Source of the DNA: an uncultured Candidatus Saccharibacteria bacterium
Lineage (GTDB): Bacteria > Patescibacteriota > Saccharimonadia > Saccharimonadales > Saccharimonadaceae
Assembly: GCA_947302975.1 (NCBI GenBank)
Contig: CAMYXA010000003.1
Span: forward strand, 1 to 64,000
Length of the DNA: 64,000 nt
Direction of reading: 5' to 3'
Of the stretch, positions 25,699-33,435 are shown in pieces (position 1 is the stretch's first letter; the number at the start of each line of letters is the position of its first letter). The translations under genes were made by a program, and so were the position numbers. The notes below the pieces were generated by a model that was not told where the DNA came from, did not search any database, and saw only the letters and a program-made list of their open reading frames with translations.

Positions 25699-26991
25699 AT
25701 GCAAAAAGTTCAAAGCTATACCCCAGATCAACCAACTGAAACTCCAGATTCTCCAGCAGAAAACACCCCGGAAATTCAGGAAGTTTCTGAGGCTCCAAAA
25801 GAGACAAAGACTAAAGACGAGAAATTGGTCCTTAAGAAGAAAAAAGGACTTCCGTTTCTTATCTCTGGAATCATCTTCCTCCTCGGCGGAATTGGCGCGA
25901 TTGTCGCCTTCTTCCTCATTCCAGACACCGTGCTTGCCGACCTAATTTTCCCAACTATTCCTTCCGCAAAAGACGAATCTAAGCCAAAGGTGTACAGCTC
26001 TATTACCGGCCTCGAACTAGCGAGCGAAAGCGAAAAGAATGCCCCAGTTTATTGCATTCAAACCCCAAACGGCCTCGATGGTGCACGCCCACAAGCTGGC
26101 CTCACCGACGCTGGTGTCGTGTTTGAAGCAATCGCCGAACGGGGAATCACACGCTTCGCCGCCATCTATCAGAACCCAAAGAACGCCGTCATTGGCCCAA
26201 TCCGCTCACTGCGTCTTTATTATCTCCAGTGGGATACGCCATTTGATTGTACAATCGTCCACGCCGGCGGCGCTGCAGACGCCATCTCCGCGCTCTACGC
26301 TGGCGGATACAAAAATATGAACGAAGATTATAATTATACTTTCCGCGGAGAATATGATTATCATCTTTGGAACAACCTGTTCACCACTCCAAGCTCGCTC
26401 AGTCAGAATAGCGCCGATAAAGGTCGCGGCACTTCAAATCCAACCGGATTCACACGTATGACTCCAGAAGAATCCGCAAAACTTCGTGTCGACAAAACTT
26501 ACCCAGAAGGCTTCAATCCAACCGAAACATCCCTAGACGACACCACAGGGAACATCGTTTCATCAATCAATATCACATTCGGCCAAAACAGCTATTTTAA
26601 CGTCCATTATAGCTATAACGCCGCCACTAACTCTTACGACCGCTCATACGCCTATGGTGAACCACACAATTCGTATCTCTGTACTGATCCAAATATCGGC
26701 GAGGTAGACCCACAGGATTATTGTAAAGAAACCCAAATCTCCCCAGCAGTCGTTATTGCCATGCTCGTAAACGAACATGTCGCTTCAGATGGCTATCACG
26801 AAGATATCACGACGGCTGGCACTGGCACTGCCTACATTTTCCAAAACGGCATCGCCATCGAAGGATTATGGCACAAAGCCTCCCCAAATAGCCAAATCGT
26901 CTTTAAAGACGGTGCAGGGCAGGAAATTAAGCTCGCCCCAGGCCAAACCTGGATCTCTGCCGTCCCATCCTACGGTTCCGTTACATACTAA
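25699..26991 (+). CDS. Membrane-anchored DUF3048 (YerB-like) protein
   Basis: 430 aa. The N-terminal 50 residues are Pro/Glu/Thr-rich and cytoplasmic, one transmembrane helix lies at about 53-77 (GLPFLISGIIFLLGGIGAIVA), and the rest is external. The DUF3048 N-domain is seen in PVYCIQTPNGLDGARPQAGLTDAGVVFEA, ERGITRFAAIYQ and IGPIRSLRLYY. The C-domain includes GTGTAYIFQNGIAIEGLWHKAS and APGQTWISAVPSYGSVTY. Bacillus YerB is a lipoprotein of this family without known activity. The conserved G-P-x-RS-x-R suggests binding of an anionic ligand (inference). It has its own promoter and an SD sequence. Confidence 0.85.
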   Translation: MQKVQSYTPDQPTETPDSPAENTPEIQEVSEAPKETKTKDEKLVLKKKKGLPFLISGIIFLLGGIGAIVAFFLIPDTVLADLIFPTIPSAKDESKPKVYSSITGLELASESEKNAPVYCIQTPNGLDGARPQAGLTDAGVVFEAIAERGITRFAAIYQNPKNAVIGPIRSLRLYYLQWDTPFDCTIVHAGGAADAISALYAGGYKNMNEDYNYTFRGEYDYHLWNNLFTTPSSLSQNSADKGRGTSNPTGFTRMTPEESAKLRVDKTYPEGFNPTETSLDDTTGNIVSSINITFGQNSYFNVHYSYNAATNSYDRSYAYGEPHNSYLCTDPNIGEVDPQDYCKETQISPAVVIAMLVNEHVASDGYHEDITTAGTGTAYIFQNGIAIEGLWHKASPNSQIVFKDGAGQEIKLAPGQTWISAVPSYGSVTY

Positions 26992-27059
26992 CCCCCCACT
27001 TACCCCGCCACTCTTCCATTCCTTGGATTTTTATGTTAAAATAAAACACGTACCATCCT

Positions 27060-27136
27060 GGTTCCGTCGTCTAGTGGTCTAGGACGTCTGGTTCTCATCC
27101 AGAAAATCGCGGGTTCGACTCCCGCCGGAATCACCA
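27060..27136 (+). tRNA. tRNA-Glu(CTC)
   Basis: 77 nt including encoded CCA. Acceptor GGTTCCG pairs with CGGAATC (one G-U), the D-arm is GTCTAGTGGTCTAGGAC, and the anticodon stem TCTGG / CCAGA closes loop TTCTCAT with anticodon CTC. The T-arm is GCGGG-TTCGACT-CCCGC. An upstream TAAAAT (27037-27042, extended TG) may be the promoter. Confidence 0.95.
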
Positions 27137-27176
27137 AGAAATAAAATAAGACCCTTTGGGTCTTCTTTTATTTCTT
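27137..27176 (+). terminator. Terminator of tRNA-Glu
   Basis: Core stem AAGACCC-TTT-GGGTCTT, extended on both sides by AAGAAATAAAA / TTTTATTTCTT. The same architecture follows tRNA-Asn. Confidence 0.9.
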
Positions 27177-27260
27177 GATTACTGCGCGAAGATGAACCCG
27201 CGAAGCGGGTTCGCCCGCCGAAGGCGGATAGCGAGCTTTAGCGAGCGTCCTCCCGCCAAA
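27177..27260 (+). repeat. Palindromic patch with a partial tRNA-Glu T-arm copy
   Basis: Contains GAACCCGC-gaa-GCGGGTTC, CCGCC-gaa-GGCGG, and a tandem AGCGAGC. GCGGGTTCG followed by CCCGCC (27205-27219) repeats the tRNA-Glu T-arm 27109-27126 with the ACT of the loop deleted. No ORF. It resembles the patch behind tRNA-Asn at 55.9 kb. Confidence 0.6.
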
Positions 27261-27271
27261 AACTTTCAAGT

Positions 27272-27298
27272 TAAAAAGGGCCGAACTTTGTTCGACCC
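27272..27298 (-). terminator. Terminator of the charged orphan gene
   Basis: On the minus strand GGGTCGAAC-aaa-GTTCGGCCC followed by TTTTT. Confidence 0.8.
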
Positions 27299-27308
27299 AT
27301 GGTGGTAC

Positions 27309-27608
27309 TCATTCTTCGAATAACAGGTGATGATGTCCTCTTGTCCAGCGATGCTGTTTGTATTCCGGAGTTGTTTTGTCCTCGTCGTTTTTCTTTTTCT
27401 TCGCTTTGTCCTTGTCGTTTTTCTCCGCTTTCTTTGCAAAGAATAATTTCTTCTCCTGACGCATCGATTTTCTGCGTTTTACGCAGAGACCTTTTCTTCT
27501 CGGCTTTTCATCCACAGGTTCTTTGTTCACGGGTTCTTCAGATTCATAATACATTTCATCGAACTCGTAGTCCTCGTCAAGAGGAATGTTTCTTGCAGCA
27601 ATTTCCAT
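27309..27608 (-). CDS. Small highly charged hypothetical protein
   Basis: 99 aa, not recognised. The first 40 residues are acidic (LDEDYEFDEMYYESEEP), the middle is strongly basic (KRRKSMRQEKKLFFAKKAEKNDKDKAKKKKNDEDK) and the end is His/Trp-rich (HRWTRGHHHLL). It is probably disordered. AGAGAGGTGG precedes the start, a TATAAT sits at 27661-27666 and a terminator follows the stop, so the gene is supported by its signals rather than by homology. It might bind nucleic acid through the basic middle part. Confidence 0.6.
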   Translation of the reverse strand: MEIAARNIPLDEDYEFDEMYYESEEPVNKEPVDEKPRRKGLCVKRRKSMRQEKKLFFAKKAEKNDKDKAKKKKNDEDKTTPEYKQHRWTRGHHHLLFEE

Positions 27609-27660
27609 AAATATACCACCTCTCTAAAAAGTACAAGTTTTTTAAAACTCGCCTTTTCTA

Positions 27661-27666
27661 ATTATA
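27661..27666 (-). promoter_or_regulatory. -10 box of the charged orphan gene
   Basis: TATAAT on the minus strand, about 50 nt before the start codon. Confidence 0.4.
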
Positions 27667-27754
27667 ACATATTTTTCCAGAAACAACAAAACAGACAATC
27701 GATGTGCGACTTTTCACTACATCGCTTACGCTTGTGATACCCCAATAAATCTGT

Positions 27755-27760
27755 TATAAT
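27755..27760 (+). promoter_or_regulatory. Leaderless -10 box of der
   Basis: TATAAT ends 6 nt before the ATG at 27767. Confidence 0.65.
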
Positions 27761-27766
27761 TATCGC

Positions 27767-29101
27767 ATGAAAAAGCTTCCAATTGTAGCGTTAATTGGCC
27801 AGACAAATGCCGGAAAATCCAGCATTCTGAATCGTCTCGCCCACAGAAACATTGCCATCGTTGCTCGCGAAGAGGGCACAACGCGCGATAACGTTGTCGC
27901 CAAAATCGATGACCGTTTTATTTTGATTGACACCGCCGGTTTGAAAGACCCAAACGACGAATTCGAAGCTTCCATCCAAGACCAAATCTCCGACGCCATC
28001 GAATCTGCTGATATCATCTTGGTCACTCTCGATTCTTCCAAATACCCAGACTTTAAGGATAAGGAAATCGCCAAAAAAGCACTCAAATCCAGAAAACCAG
28101 TTTTGCTTCTTCTCAATAAATCCGACCTCGGCGAATCACTCAGCATCGATGAGTTCCGCTCTCTAGGCATCAAACCAGACCAAACCGTCAAACTTTCCGC
28201 CACCACTGGCCAGGGAATCAAAGACCTAAAAACCAAACTCGAAATCACCTGCAAAGAAAACAACATCACCGCAACCGGCACCAAAGAAGCCGAAGAATCT
28301 ATCAAGATTGCCTTAATTGGCCGTCCAAATGTTGGAAAATCCAGCCTATTTAACTCTCTTGCCAAGAAACAACAAGCCATCGTTAGTTCAAAACAGGGAA
28401 CTACCAGAGATATTAACCGCGTCGAAATCAAATATAAAGGCAAAAACCTCGAAATCCTTGACACCGCCGGCCTCAGAAAACCTGGCCGCCGCGAAGTCGG
28501 TATCGAAAAATTCTCCGCCATCCGTTCACTCGCAGCCATCGAGGAAGCCGACATCTGCGCCCTCCTTGTTGACTCCACCGAATATCATTCCAAACTCGAC
28601 CAATCACTTGCTGGTCAAATCGTAGAAGCCGGAAAGGGAATTATCGTCGTTCTCACCAAAACCGACCTTGTTGACGCCGAAGAAATCGACCATATTATGG
28701 ACGAACTCGAGCGCGACTATAACTTCCTGCCATTCGCCCCAGTACTCCTTACTAGCTCCGAAACCGGTAACAATGTCACTAAACTATTTGAGCTAGCCAC
28801 CGAAATCTACGACACCAGAAAACTCGAGATCAAAACTTCAGACCTCAACAAAATCCTCACCGAAGCTATCGTTGAACACGCTCCAGCAGGCCTCAAAAAC
28901 ACCCGTCCGAAGCCAAAATACATCGTCCAGACTGATACTTGCCCACCATGGTTTGTTGTCCACGGCCACGACCTCGAACTTCTTCATTGGTCCTGGAAGC
29001 GCTATTTGGAGCGCAAAATCCGCGAAAAATATCCATTCGTCGGCACTCCAATCATGTTCTCATATCGAACCGACAACAAAGATTCCGAAAAGAAGGCCTA
29101 A
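27767..29101 (+). CDS. der: Ribosome-biogenesis GTPase Der (EngA)
   Basis: 444 aa with two tandem GTPase domains, unique to Der. The first has IGQTNAGKSSILN (about 9-21), DTAGLKDP and NKSD. The second has IGRPNVGKSSLFN (about 183-195), DTAGLRKPGRREVGIEKFS and TKTDLVD. A KH-like C-terminal domain follows (PKPKYIVQTDTCPPWFVVHGHD) and ends in YRTDNKDSEKKA. Der assists 50S subunit maturation. pth starts 1 nt after its stop codon, so the two are co-transcribed. Confidence 0.97.
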   Translation: MKKLPIVALIGQTNAGKSSILNRLAHRNIAIVAREEGTTRDNVVAKIDDRFILIDTAGLKDPNDEFEASIQDQISDAIESADIILVTLDSSKYPDFKDKEIAKKALKSRKPVLLLLNKSDLGESLSIDEFRSLGIKPDQTVKLSATTGQGIKDLKTKLEITCKENNITATGTKEAEESIKIALIGRPNVGKSSLFNSLAKKQQAIVSSKQGTTRDINRVEIKYKGKNLEILDTAGLRKPGRREVGIEKFSAIRSLAAIEEADICALLVDSTEYHSKLDQSLAGQIVEAGKGIIVVLTKTDLVDAEEIDHIMDELERDYNFLPFAPVLLTSSETGNNVTKLFELATEIYDTRKLEIKTSDLNKILTEAIVEHAPAGLKNTRPKPKYIVQTDTCPPWFVVHGHDLELLHWSWKRYLERKIREKYPFVGTPIMFSYRTDNKDSEKKA

Positions 29102-29102
29102 T

Positions 29103-29624
29103 ATGAAACTTATCGTAGGCCTCGGAAACCCAGGTAACGAGTACAACTTCACCCGCCACAATTTTGGTTTTCTTGCTCTCGATTTCTATTTCAAAGTAAA
29201 TAAGCTCGAATGGGAGAAAAATCCTAAATTCGGCGCCGTCTGGGCAAGACAAGGTGATACCTTCTTTTTGAAACCTCAAGATTATTACAACGACTCCGGA
29301 AAAGCCGTCAAAAGCTTCGTGAATTTCTACAAAATTCCTCTAGAAAACATCCTAATTATTTGCGACAATTTCGACCTCGCCTTTGGCAAAATGCGCCACC
29401 ACAAAACTGGCTCCGCCGGCGGCAACAATGGCCTAAAATCCGTCACAAAAGAACTTGGCACTGATGAATATCCACGCCTCCGCCTTGGCACCGGAAATGC
29501 CGAACTTCGCCAAAAACTCGGCGACGTTAATTTCGTTCTCTCAAAATTCACCCCAGAAGAGAAGGAAAAACTCCCAGAAATTCTCACCGCCACCAGCAAG
29601 ATCATTGACTTAGCAAAAGACTAA
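29103..29624 (+). CDS. pth: Peptidyl-tRNA hydrolase
   Basis: 173 aa, beginning MKLIVGLGNPGNEYNFTRHNFGFLALD at 29103, which is the family N-terminus with catalytic His in RHNFGF; longer readings of this frame run inside der. KPQDYYNDSGKAVKSFVNFY, ILIICDNFDLAFGKMRHHKTGSAGGNNGLKS and PRLRLGTGN are the remaining Pth blocks. It frees tRNA from dropped-off peptidyl-tRNA. Family length is about 190 aa, so this is slightly short at the C-terminus. Confidence 0.95.
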   Translation: MKLIVGLGNPGNEYNFTRHNFGFLALDFYFKVNKLEWEKNPKFGAVWARQGDTFFLKPQDYYNDSGKAVKSFVNFYKIPLENILIICDNFDLAFGKMRHHKTGSAGGNNGLKSVTKELGTDEYPRLRLGTGNAELRQKLGDVNFVLSKFTPEEKEKLPEILTATSKIIDLAKD

Positions 29625-30532
29625 TTCATCATCCAACGATTAGCGCCTAAGCTCCTAATCAAGCCTTTTATTTCCATCAGCGTCACTGTCTGGTTGAATG
29701 TCGACGCGGTCATTTTGAGACGCTCCATAATCTGTTCACCGTCACTCACCCCATCAGAAATCGCCTTCAAAATGCCTGTCTCCTCTGCATTATTGCCAAA
29801 AATCACCGGCTGAGCCCACTTTTTACGCTGAGGAAATAGAATTCTCATAATATCATCCACCCCAGTATAGGGAATCGCACCCTGGTTGATCAGTTTATTG
29901 CACCCTTCCGAAAGCGGACTCGTAATATTCCCAGGGACAGCAAATAGATCCTTGCCCTGATCTAGGGCGTGCATTGCCGTACTAAGCGTGCCAGATTTTG
30001 CAGCCGCCTCAACAATCACAACCACGTCGGCAAGCCCTGAAATCAGCCGATTACGGGCCAAAAACGACGTTTTCGGGAACACCTTCTCGCCCGGAGCATA
30101 TTCCGAGAAAACTGCGCCTCCTCTCTCAATTATTTCCTTCGCTAGCCCCTCATGCTGACGAGGATATATCTGATCGATTGGGGTCCCGAGCACCGCCACC
30201 GTAACGCCTCCCGCATCTAGCGCCGCCCGGTGCGCAATTGAGTCAATCCCGAGCGCCAACCCCGAAACAACCACCACTCCACGCCGCGCGAGTTCAAAAG
30301 CCATCTTGTAGGCGACTTCTTCGCCATATCTAGTATTCCTTCTGGCGCCTACGATCGCGACACTCTTTGGGCGCTTCAAAACCCCATTTTCGGTCACATT
30401 TTCCGGAATTTTACCATAGAAATACAATATTTTAGGCTTAAGCGCAATAGAGTCTAACACCTCTGTGAATTTATGCTCTAGGGGTGAAATACTATTGATT
30501 TTATTAAAAAACTGTGAAAAAAGTGTTGACAT
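29621..30532 (-). CDS. dprA: DNA-processing protein DprA (Smf)
   Basis: 303 aa. The Rossmann-type DprA core shows VAIVGARRNTRYGEEVAYKMAFELARRGVVVVSGLALGID, VLGTPIDQIYPRQH, FLARNRLISGLADVVVIVEA, SGTLSTA and VPGNITSPLSEGCNKLI. A winged-helix C-terminal domain (GVSDGEQIMERLKMTASTFNQTVTLMEIKGLI) follows. DprA loads RecA onto incoming single-stranded DNA during natural transformation, so it implies competence. It overlaps the convergent pth end by 4 nt. Its start codon overlaps the -35 box of the strong divergent promoter of the RNA at 30.56 kb. Confidence 0.96.
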   Translation of the reverse strand: MSTLFSQFFNKINSISPLEHKFTEVLDSIALKPKILYFYGKIPENVTENGVLKRPKSVAIVGARRNTRYGEEVAYKMAFELARRGVVVVSGLALGIDSIAHRAALDAGGVTVAVLGTPIDQIYPRQHEGLAKEIIERGGAVFSEYAPGEKVFPKTSFLARNRLISGLADVVVIVEAAAKSGTLSTAMHALDQGKDLFAVPGNITSPLSEGCNKLINQGAIPYTGVDDIMRILFPQRKKWAQPVIFGNNAEETGILKAISDGVSDGEQIMERLKMTASTFNQTVTLMEIKGLIRSLGANRWMMN

Positions 30533-30554
30533 TTTTTCTCCTGAGTGATATAAT
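30526..30554 (+). promoter_or_regulatory. Perfect consensus promoter of the orphan RNA
   Basis: TTGACA at 30526-30531, a 17-nt spacer, and TGATATAAT with TATAAT at 30549-30554. Both hexamers are perfect consensus. The -35 covers the dprA start codon on the other strand. Confidence 0.8.
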
Positions 30555-30560
30555 AAGAAC

Positions 30561-30862
30561 AGTTGAAGCTATTACAGCTTCACACCGCACCTAAATAAAT
30601 TATAATTTCGGCTACTGTTTAGACTGTAGCAGAAATTGCGTGCTTTTGAAACCCCCACACTCTAAATTTCTCTTTATGGTTTAGAGCTAAAAGTATTACC
30701 TCCACTTAGGGGGAACCTTCGAAGGCATAGCAATCCCTCTAACCGGCGGGCCCCAATTTTGTGTGAGGTGGGTCGCGCTTCCGGGGTTCTCCCGGTGTCA
30801 AAAGAGATGTGTTAGAGGGCCAAATAACCTCAGGTGATGCCCACCCTTACCTGAGGTTTTTT
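30561..30862 (+). ncRNA. Structured non-coding RNA of unknown family (about 300 nt)
   Basis: A strong promoter and a Rho-independent terminator bracket a roughly 300-nt region without ORFs. Base-pairing that can be read directly: GAAGC-tattaca-GCTTC at the 5' end; a long hairpin with AATTTC and GCTAC pairing GTAGC and GAAATT, enclosed by GCAC/GTGC; CCCCC (about 30653) with GGGGG (about 30709) enclosing TCTAAA/TTTAGA; and CCCTCTAAC (about 30734) with GTTAGAGGG (about 30811), enclosing CCGGG-gttct-CCCGG. It lacks the RNase P GAGGAAAGUCC box, the SRP tetraloop region and a tmRNA tRNA-like end. A housekeeping RNA such as a divergent 6S RNA is possible but not shown. Confidence 0.7.
30828..30862 (+). 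terminator. Terminator of the orphan RNA
   Basis: Stem CCTCAGGT / ACCTGAGG with a 13-nt loop and TTTTTT. Confidence 0.9.
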
Positions 30863-30920
30863 GGTGCCCAAAATTCCCACCAGAAATACACACAAAGCGC
30901 TAGCGCTTGCATAGGTGTGC

Positions 30921-30926
30921 TATTAT
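30921..30926 (+). promoter_or_regulatory. Probable leaderless -10 box of topA
   Basis: Extended TGcTATTAT, 7 nt before the ATG at 30934. Confidence 0.5.
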
Positions 30927-30933
30927 TATATAT

Positions 30934-33240
30934 ATGTCAAAAAACCTAGTTATCGTCGAGTCTCCAGCAAAAGCTGCCACTATTGAGAAATATTTAGGGT
31001 CGGACTTCAAGGTCCTTGCCTCTGTTGGACACATCCGAAAAGACACCAAAGTCGACAAATCTACCTTCGACGTAACTTATGAAATCGATCCAGAGCACAC
31101 CAAAATCATCTCTGAACTAAAAAAGGCCGTAAAAGAAGCCGACAAAATCTGGCTCGCAACCGATGAAGACCGCGAAGGGGAATCGATTTCTTGGCATCTT
31201 ACCGAAGTCTTAAAGCTACCAAAAGACACTTCCCGCATCACTTTTCACGAAATCACCAAGCCAGCACTCGAGAACGCCATCAAAAACCCACGCACCATCG
31301 ACATGGATATGGTTTATTCCCAACAGGCCCGCCAAACCCTCGACATGCTCGTAGGTTATGATCTTTCCGATATCGTCCGCAAAAAAGTGCCAGGTGCCAT
31401 CTCCGCCGGCCGCGTCCAGAGCCCAGCGCTTCGCCTGATCGTTGAGCGCGAGAAAGAAATCGAAAAGTTCGAATCCAAATTCAGCTTCAAGGTTAGTGGC
31501 AAATTCGAGAAGAATGGCGAATTTGAAGCTACCCTTAGCGGCGACGCACCAAAAGACGAATCCGAAGCCGAAAGCCTTCTAAATAGCCTAAAAGATGCCG
31601 ATTTTACCGTTTCAGACGTCGAAGAAGCTGAGGGAACTAAGGCAAATCCAGTTCCACTAACGACCGCCGCTCTTCAGATTGAAGCCAACTCTAAGCTCGG
31701 CTTTTCATCCCGCACCACCATGACCGCCGCTCAAGGTTTGTACCAAGCCGGTCTCATCACCTACCATCGTACCGACTCCTTGAACCTCTCTTCCCAAGCC
31801 GTCGCCTCCATGGCCTCCTTCATCGAGAAAACCTTTGGCAAGGAATATCTCAAGGTCCGCCACTTCAAGACTAAAGATTCCTCCGCCCAAGAGGCCCACG
31901 AAGCTATCCGCCCAACCCATATCGAAAACACCACCGCGGGGAAGAACGACTACGAGCGCAAGCTCTATAAATTGATCTGGGCACGCACCCTTGCCACCCA
32001 AATGGCCAACGCCAAGGTTGCGAAAACCACCATCGAGCTCTCAGCAAAAGACAAAATCTTCACCGCCAAAGGCGAAGTTGTGATCTTCGATGGCTTCCTC
32101 AAAGTCTATGGCAAATCCAAGGACCTCGAACTCCCACACCTTAAAAAAGGTGACCTCGTCGCCATGAAGAGCCTTGCCGCTCGCCAAAACTTTGCCAAAC
32201 CACCTGCCCGCTACACTGAAGGTTCGCTAGTCAAAAAACTCGAGGAGCTCGGTATTGGCCGCCCATCCACCTACGCCTCCATCATGACTGCCATCCAGGC
32301 TCGTGGCTACGTAATTAAGGGCGAATCCGAAGGCGAAGAGCGCGAGATCGTCGAAATCACTCTTGAAAACAACAATATATCTAAGTCCAAAATTACCGAA
32401 AAATTCGGTGCAAACAAGGGCAAACTCATTCCGACCCCAATCGGTGAACTCGTGGCCGGATTCCTCGTCGACAACTTCAAAAACATCGTTGACTATAAAT
32501 TCACCGCCAACATCGAAAAAGACCTCGATCTTATCGCCGAAGCCAAACTCGAGCGCGTCAAAATGCTCCGCGACTTCTATGGCCCATTCAGAAACACCGT
32601 CCTCGCCTCTGAAGGCGTCGAAAGATATAACAATTCACGCATCCTCGGTCACGACCCAGAAACAGGCAAGCCAATCTACGCTAAAATCGGCAAAAACGGT
32701 GGCTTCATCCAGCTTGGCGACAACGAAAAGGAAACTGGCGAGAAACCACGCTTCGCCCCACTTCCAAAGCGAAAATCCGTAAAGACGGTCACTTTGGAAC
32801 AGGCCCTGAAGCAGCTCGCCCTTCCAACCCTCCCACGCACTCTCGGTACCGCCGAAGATGGCGCCGAACTCATCGCCGCTAATGGCCCATTCGGCCCATA
32901 TCTTAAAGCCGGCAAATATAACATCCCAATCAAAGACTTCGATCCATATACTATTTCATTCGAAGATGCACTTCCGCTCTATCAAGCCAAAATCAGCTCG
33001 ATCATTGCCGATTGGGGCGAGATTATGATTATAAATGGTGCCTATGGACCATATATTAAAGGCCCAGGCCGCCGCAATAACGTCAAAATCCCGAAGGAAA
33101 GAGACCCGAAGACCATCACAAAAGAAGAAGCCGAGGAATTGCTCAAAAATAAGCCAAAAACCACCCGTCGTGGGGCTCGCGGCAAGGCAAAATCAACAAA
33201 ATCCACCAAGTCAAAAACCGCCAAAAAGACTACAAAATAA
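30934..33240 (+). CDS. topA: DNA topoisomerase I (type IA)
   Basis: 768 aa from MSKNLVIVESPAKAATIEKYLG; the nine codons upstream overlap the -10 box and were excluded. The Toprim domain is at the N-terminus (VESPAK, LATDEDREGE), and the active-site Tyr is near residue 279 in LITYHRTDS, where most TopA have ITYMRTDS. GRVQSPALRLIVEREKEI and RYTEGSLVKKLEELGIGRPSTYA are further family blocks. The Cys4 zinc ribbons of E. coli TopA are absent; instead the C-terminus has two repeats of the form NGPFGPYLKAG and NGAYGPYIKGPG and then a Lys/Thr/Ser tail. It relaxes negative supercoils. Confidence 0.96.
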   Translation: MSKNLVIVESPAKAATIEKYLGSDFKVLASVGHIRKDTKVDKSTFDVTYEIDPEHTKIISELKKAVKEADKIWLATDEDREGESISWHLTEVLKLPKDTSRITFHEITKPALENAIKNPRTIDMDMVYSQQARQTLDMLVGYDLSDIVRKKVPGAISAGRVQSPALRLIVEREKEIEKFESKFSFKVSGKFEKNGEFEATLSGDAPKDESEAESLLNSLKDADFTVSDVEEAEGTKANPVPLTTAALQIEANSKLGFSSRTTMTAAQGLYQAGLITYHRTDSLNLSSQAVASMASFIEKTFGKEYLKVRHFKTKDSSAQEAHEAIRPTHIENTTAGKNDYERKLYKLIWARTLATQMANAKVAKTTIELSAKDKIFTAKGEVVIFDGFLKVYGKSKDLELPHLKKGDLVAMKSLAARQNFAKPPARYTEGSLVKKLEELGIGRPSTYASIMTAIQARGYVIKGESEGEEREIVEITLENNNISKSKITEKFGANKGKLIPTPIGELVAGFLVDNFKNIVDYKFTANIEKDLDLIAEAKLERVKMLRDFYGPFRNTVLASEGVERYNNSRILGHDPETGKPIYAKIGKNGGFIQLGDNEKETGEKPRFAPLPKRKSVKTVTLEQALKQLALPTLPRTLGTAEDGAELIAANGPFGPYLKAGKYNIPIKDFDPYTISFEDALPLYQAKISSIIADWGEIMIINGAYGPYIKGPGRRNNVKIPKERDPKTITKEEAEELLKNKPKTTRRGARGKAKSTKSTKSKTAKKTTK

Positions 33241-33245
33241 TCTTA

Positions 33246-33276
33246 AAAATAGGCTACGAACATAGCCTATTTTTTA
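33246..33276 (+). terminator. Terminator of topA
   Basis: Stem AAAATAGGCTA / TAGCCTATTTT followed by Ts, directly after the stop. Confidence 0.9.
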
Positions 33277-33359
33277 TATTCTAACCACTACCACAATGTT
33301 TTTTTCACACATTGTAAAAAATGTGCTACAATATATGAAAGAAGAGTGAAATTTTACAG

Positions 33360-33388
33360 TTGACAGACGTATTTAATTATGGTATGAT
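33360..33388 (+). promoter_or_regulatory. Promoter of the sigma4-HARE gene
   Basis: TTGACA at 33360-33365, a 17-nt spacer, TATGAT at 33383-33388. AAAAGGAAATAATT precedes the ATG. Confidence 0.7.
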
Positions 33389-33435
33389 AGCATAAATTCT
33401 ATATATTAACAGAGGTGGATAAAAGGAAATAATTA

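Noticed and set aside
27299-27610. Plus-strand ORF opposite the charged orphan
   Set aside because: Cys/Phe/Ser-rich shadow frame without start signals; the minus strand has promoter, SD and terminator.
30561-30862. tmRNA, RNase P RNA or SRP RNA
   Set aside because: No tRNA-like acceptor/T-arm with tag ORF, no GAGGAAAGUCC or ACAGNAA boxes, no SRP GGAA/GCAG core could be found on either strand.
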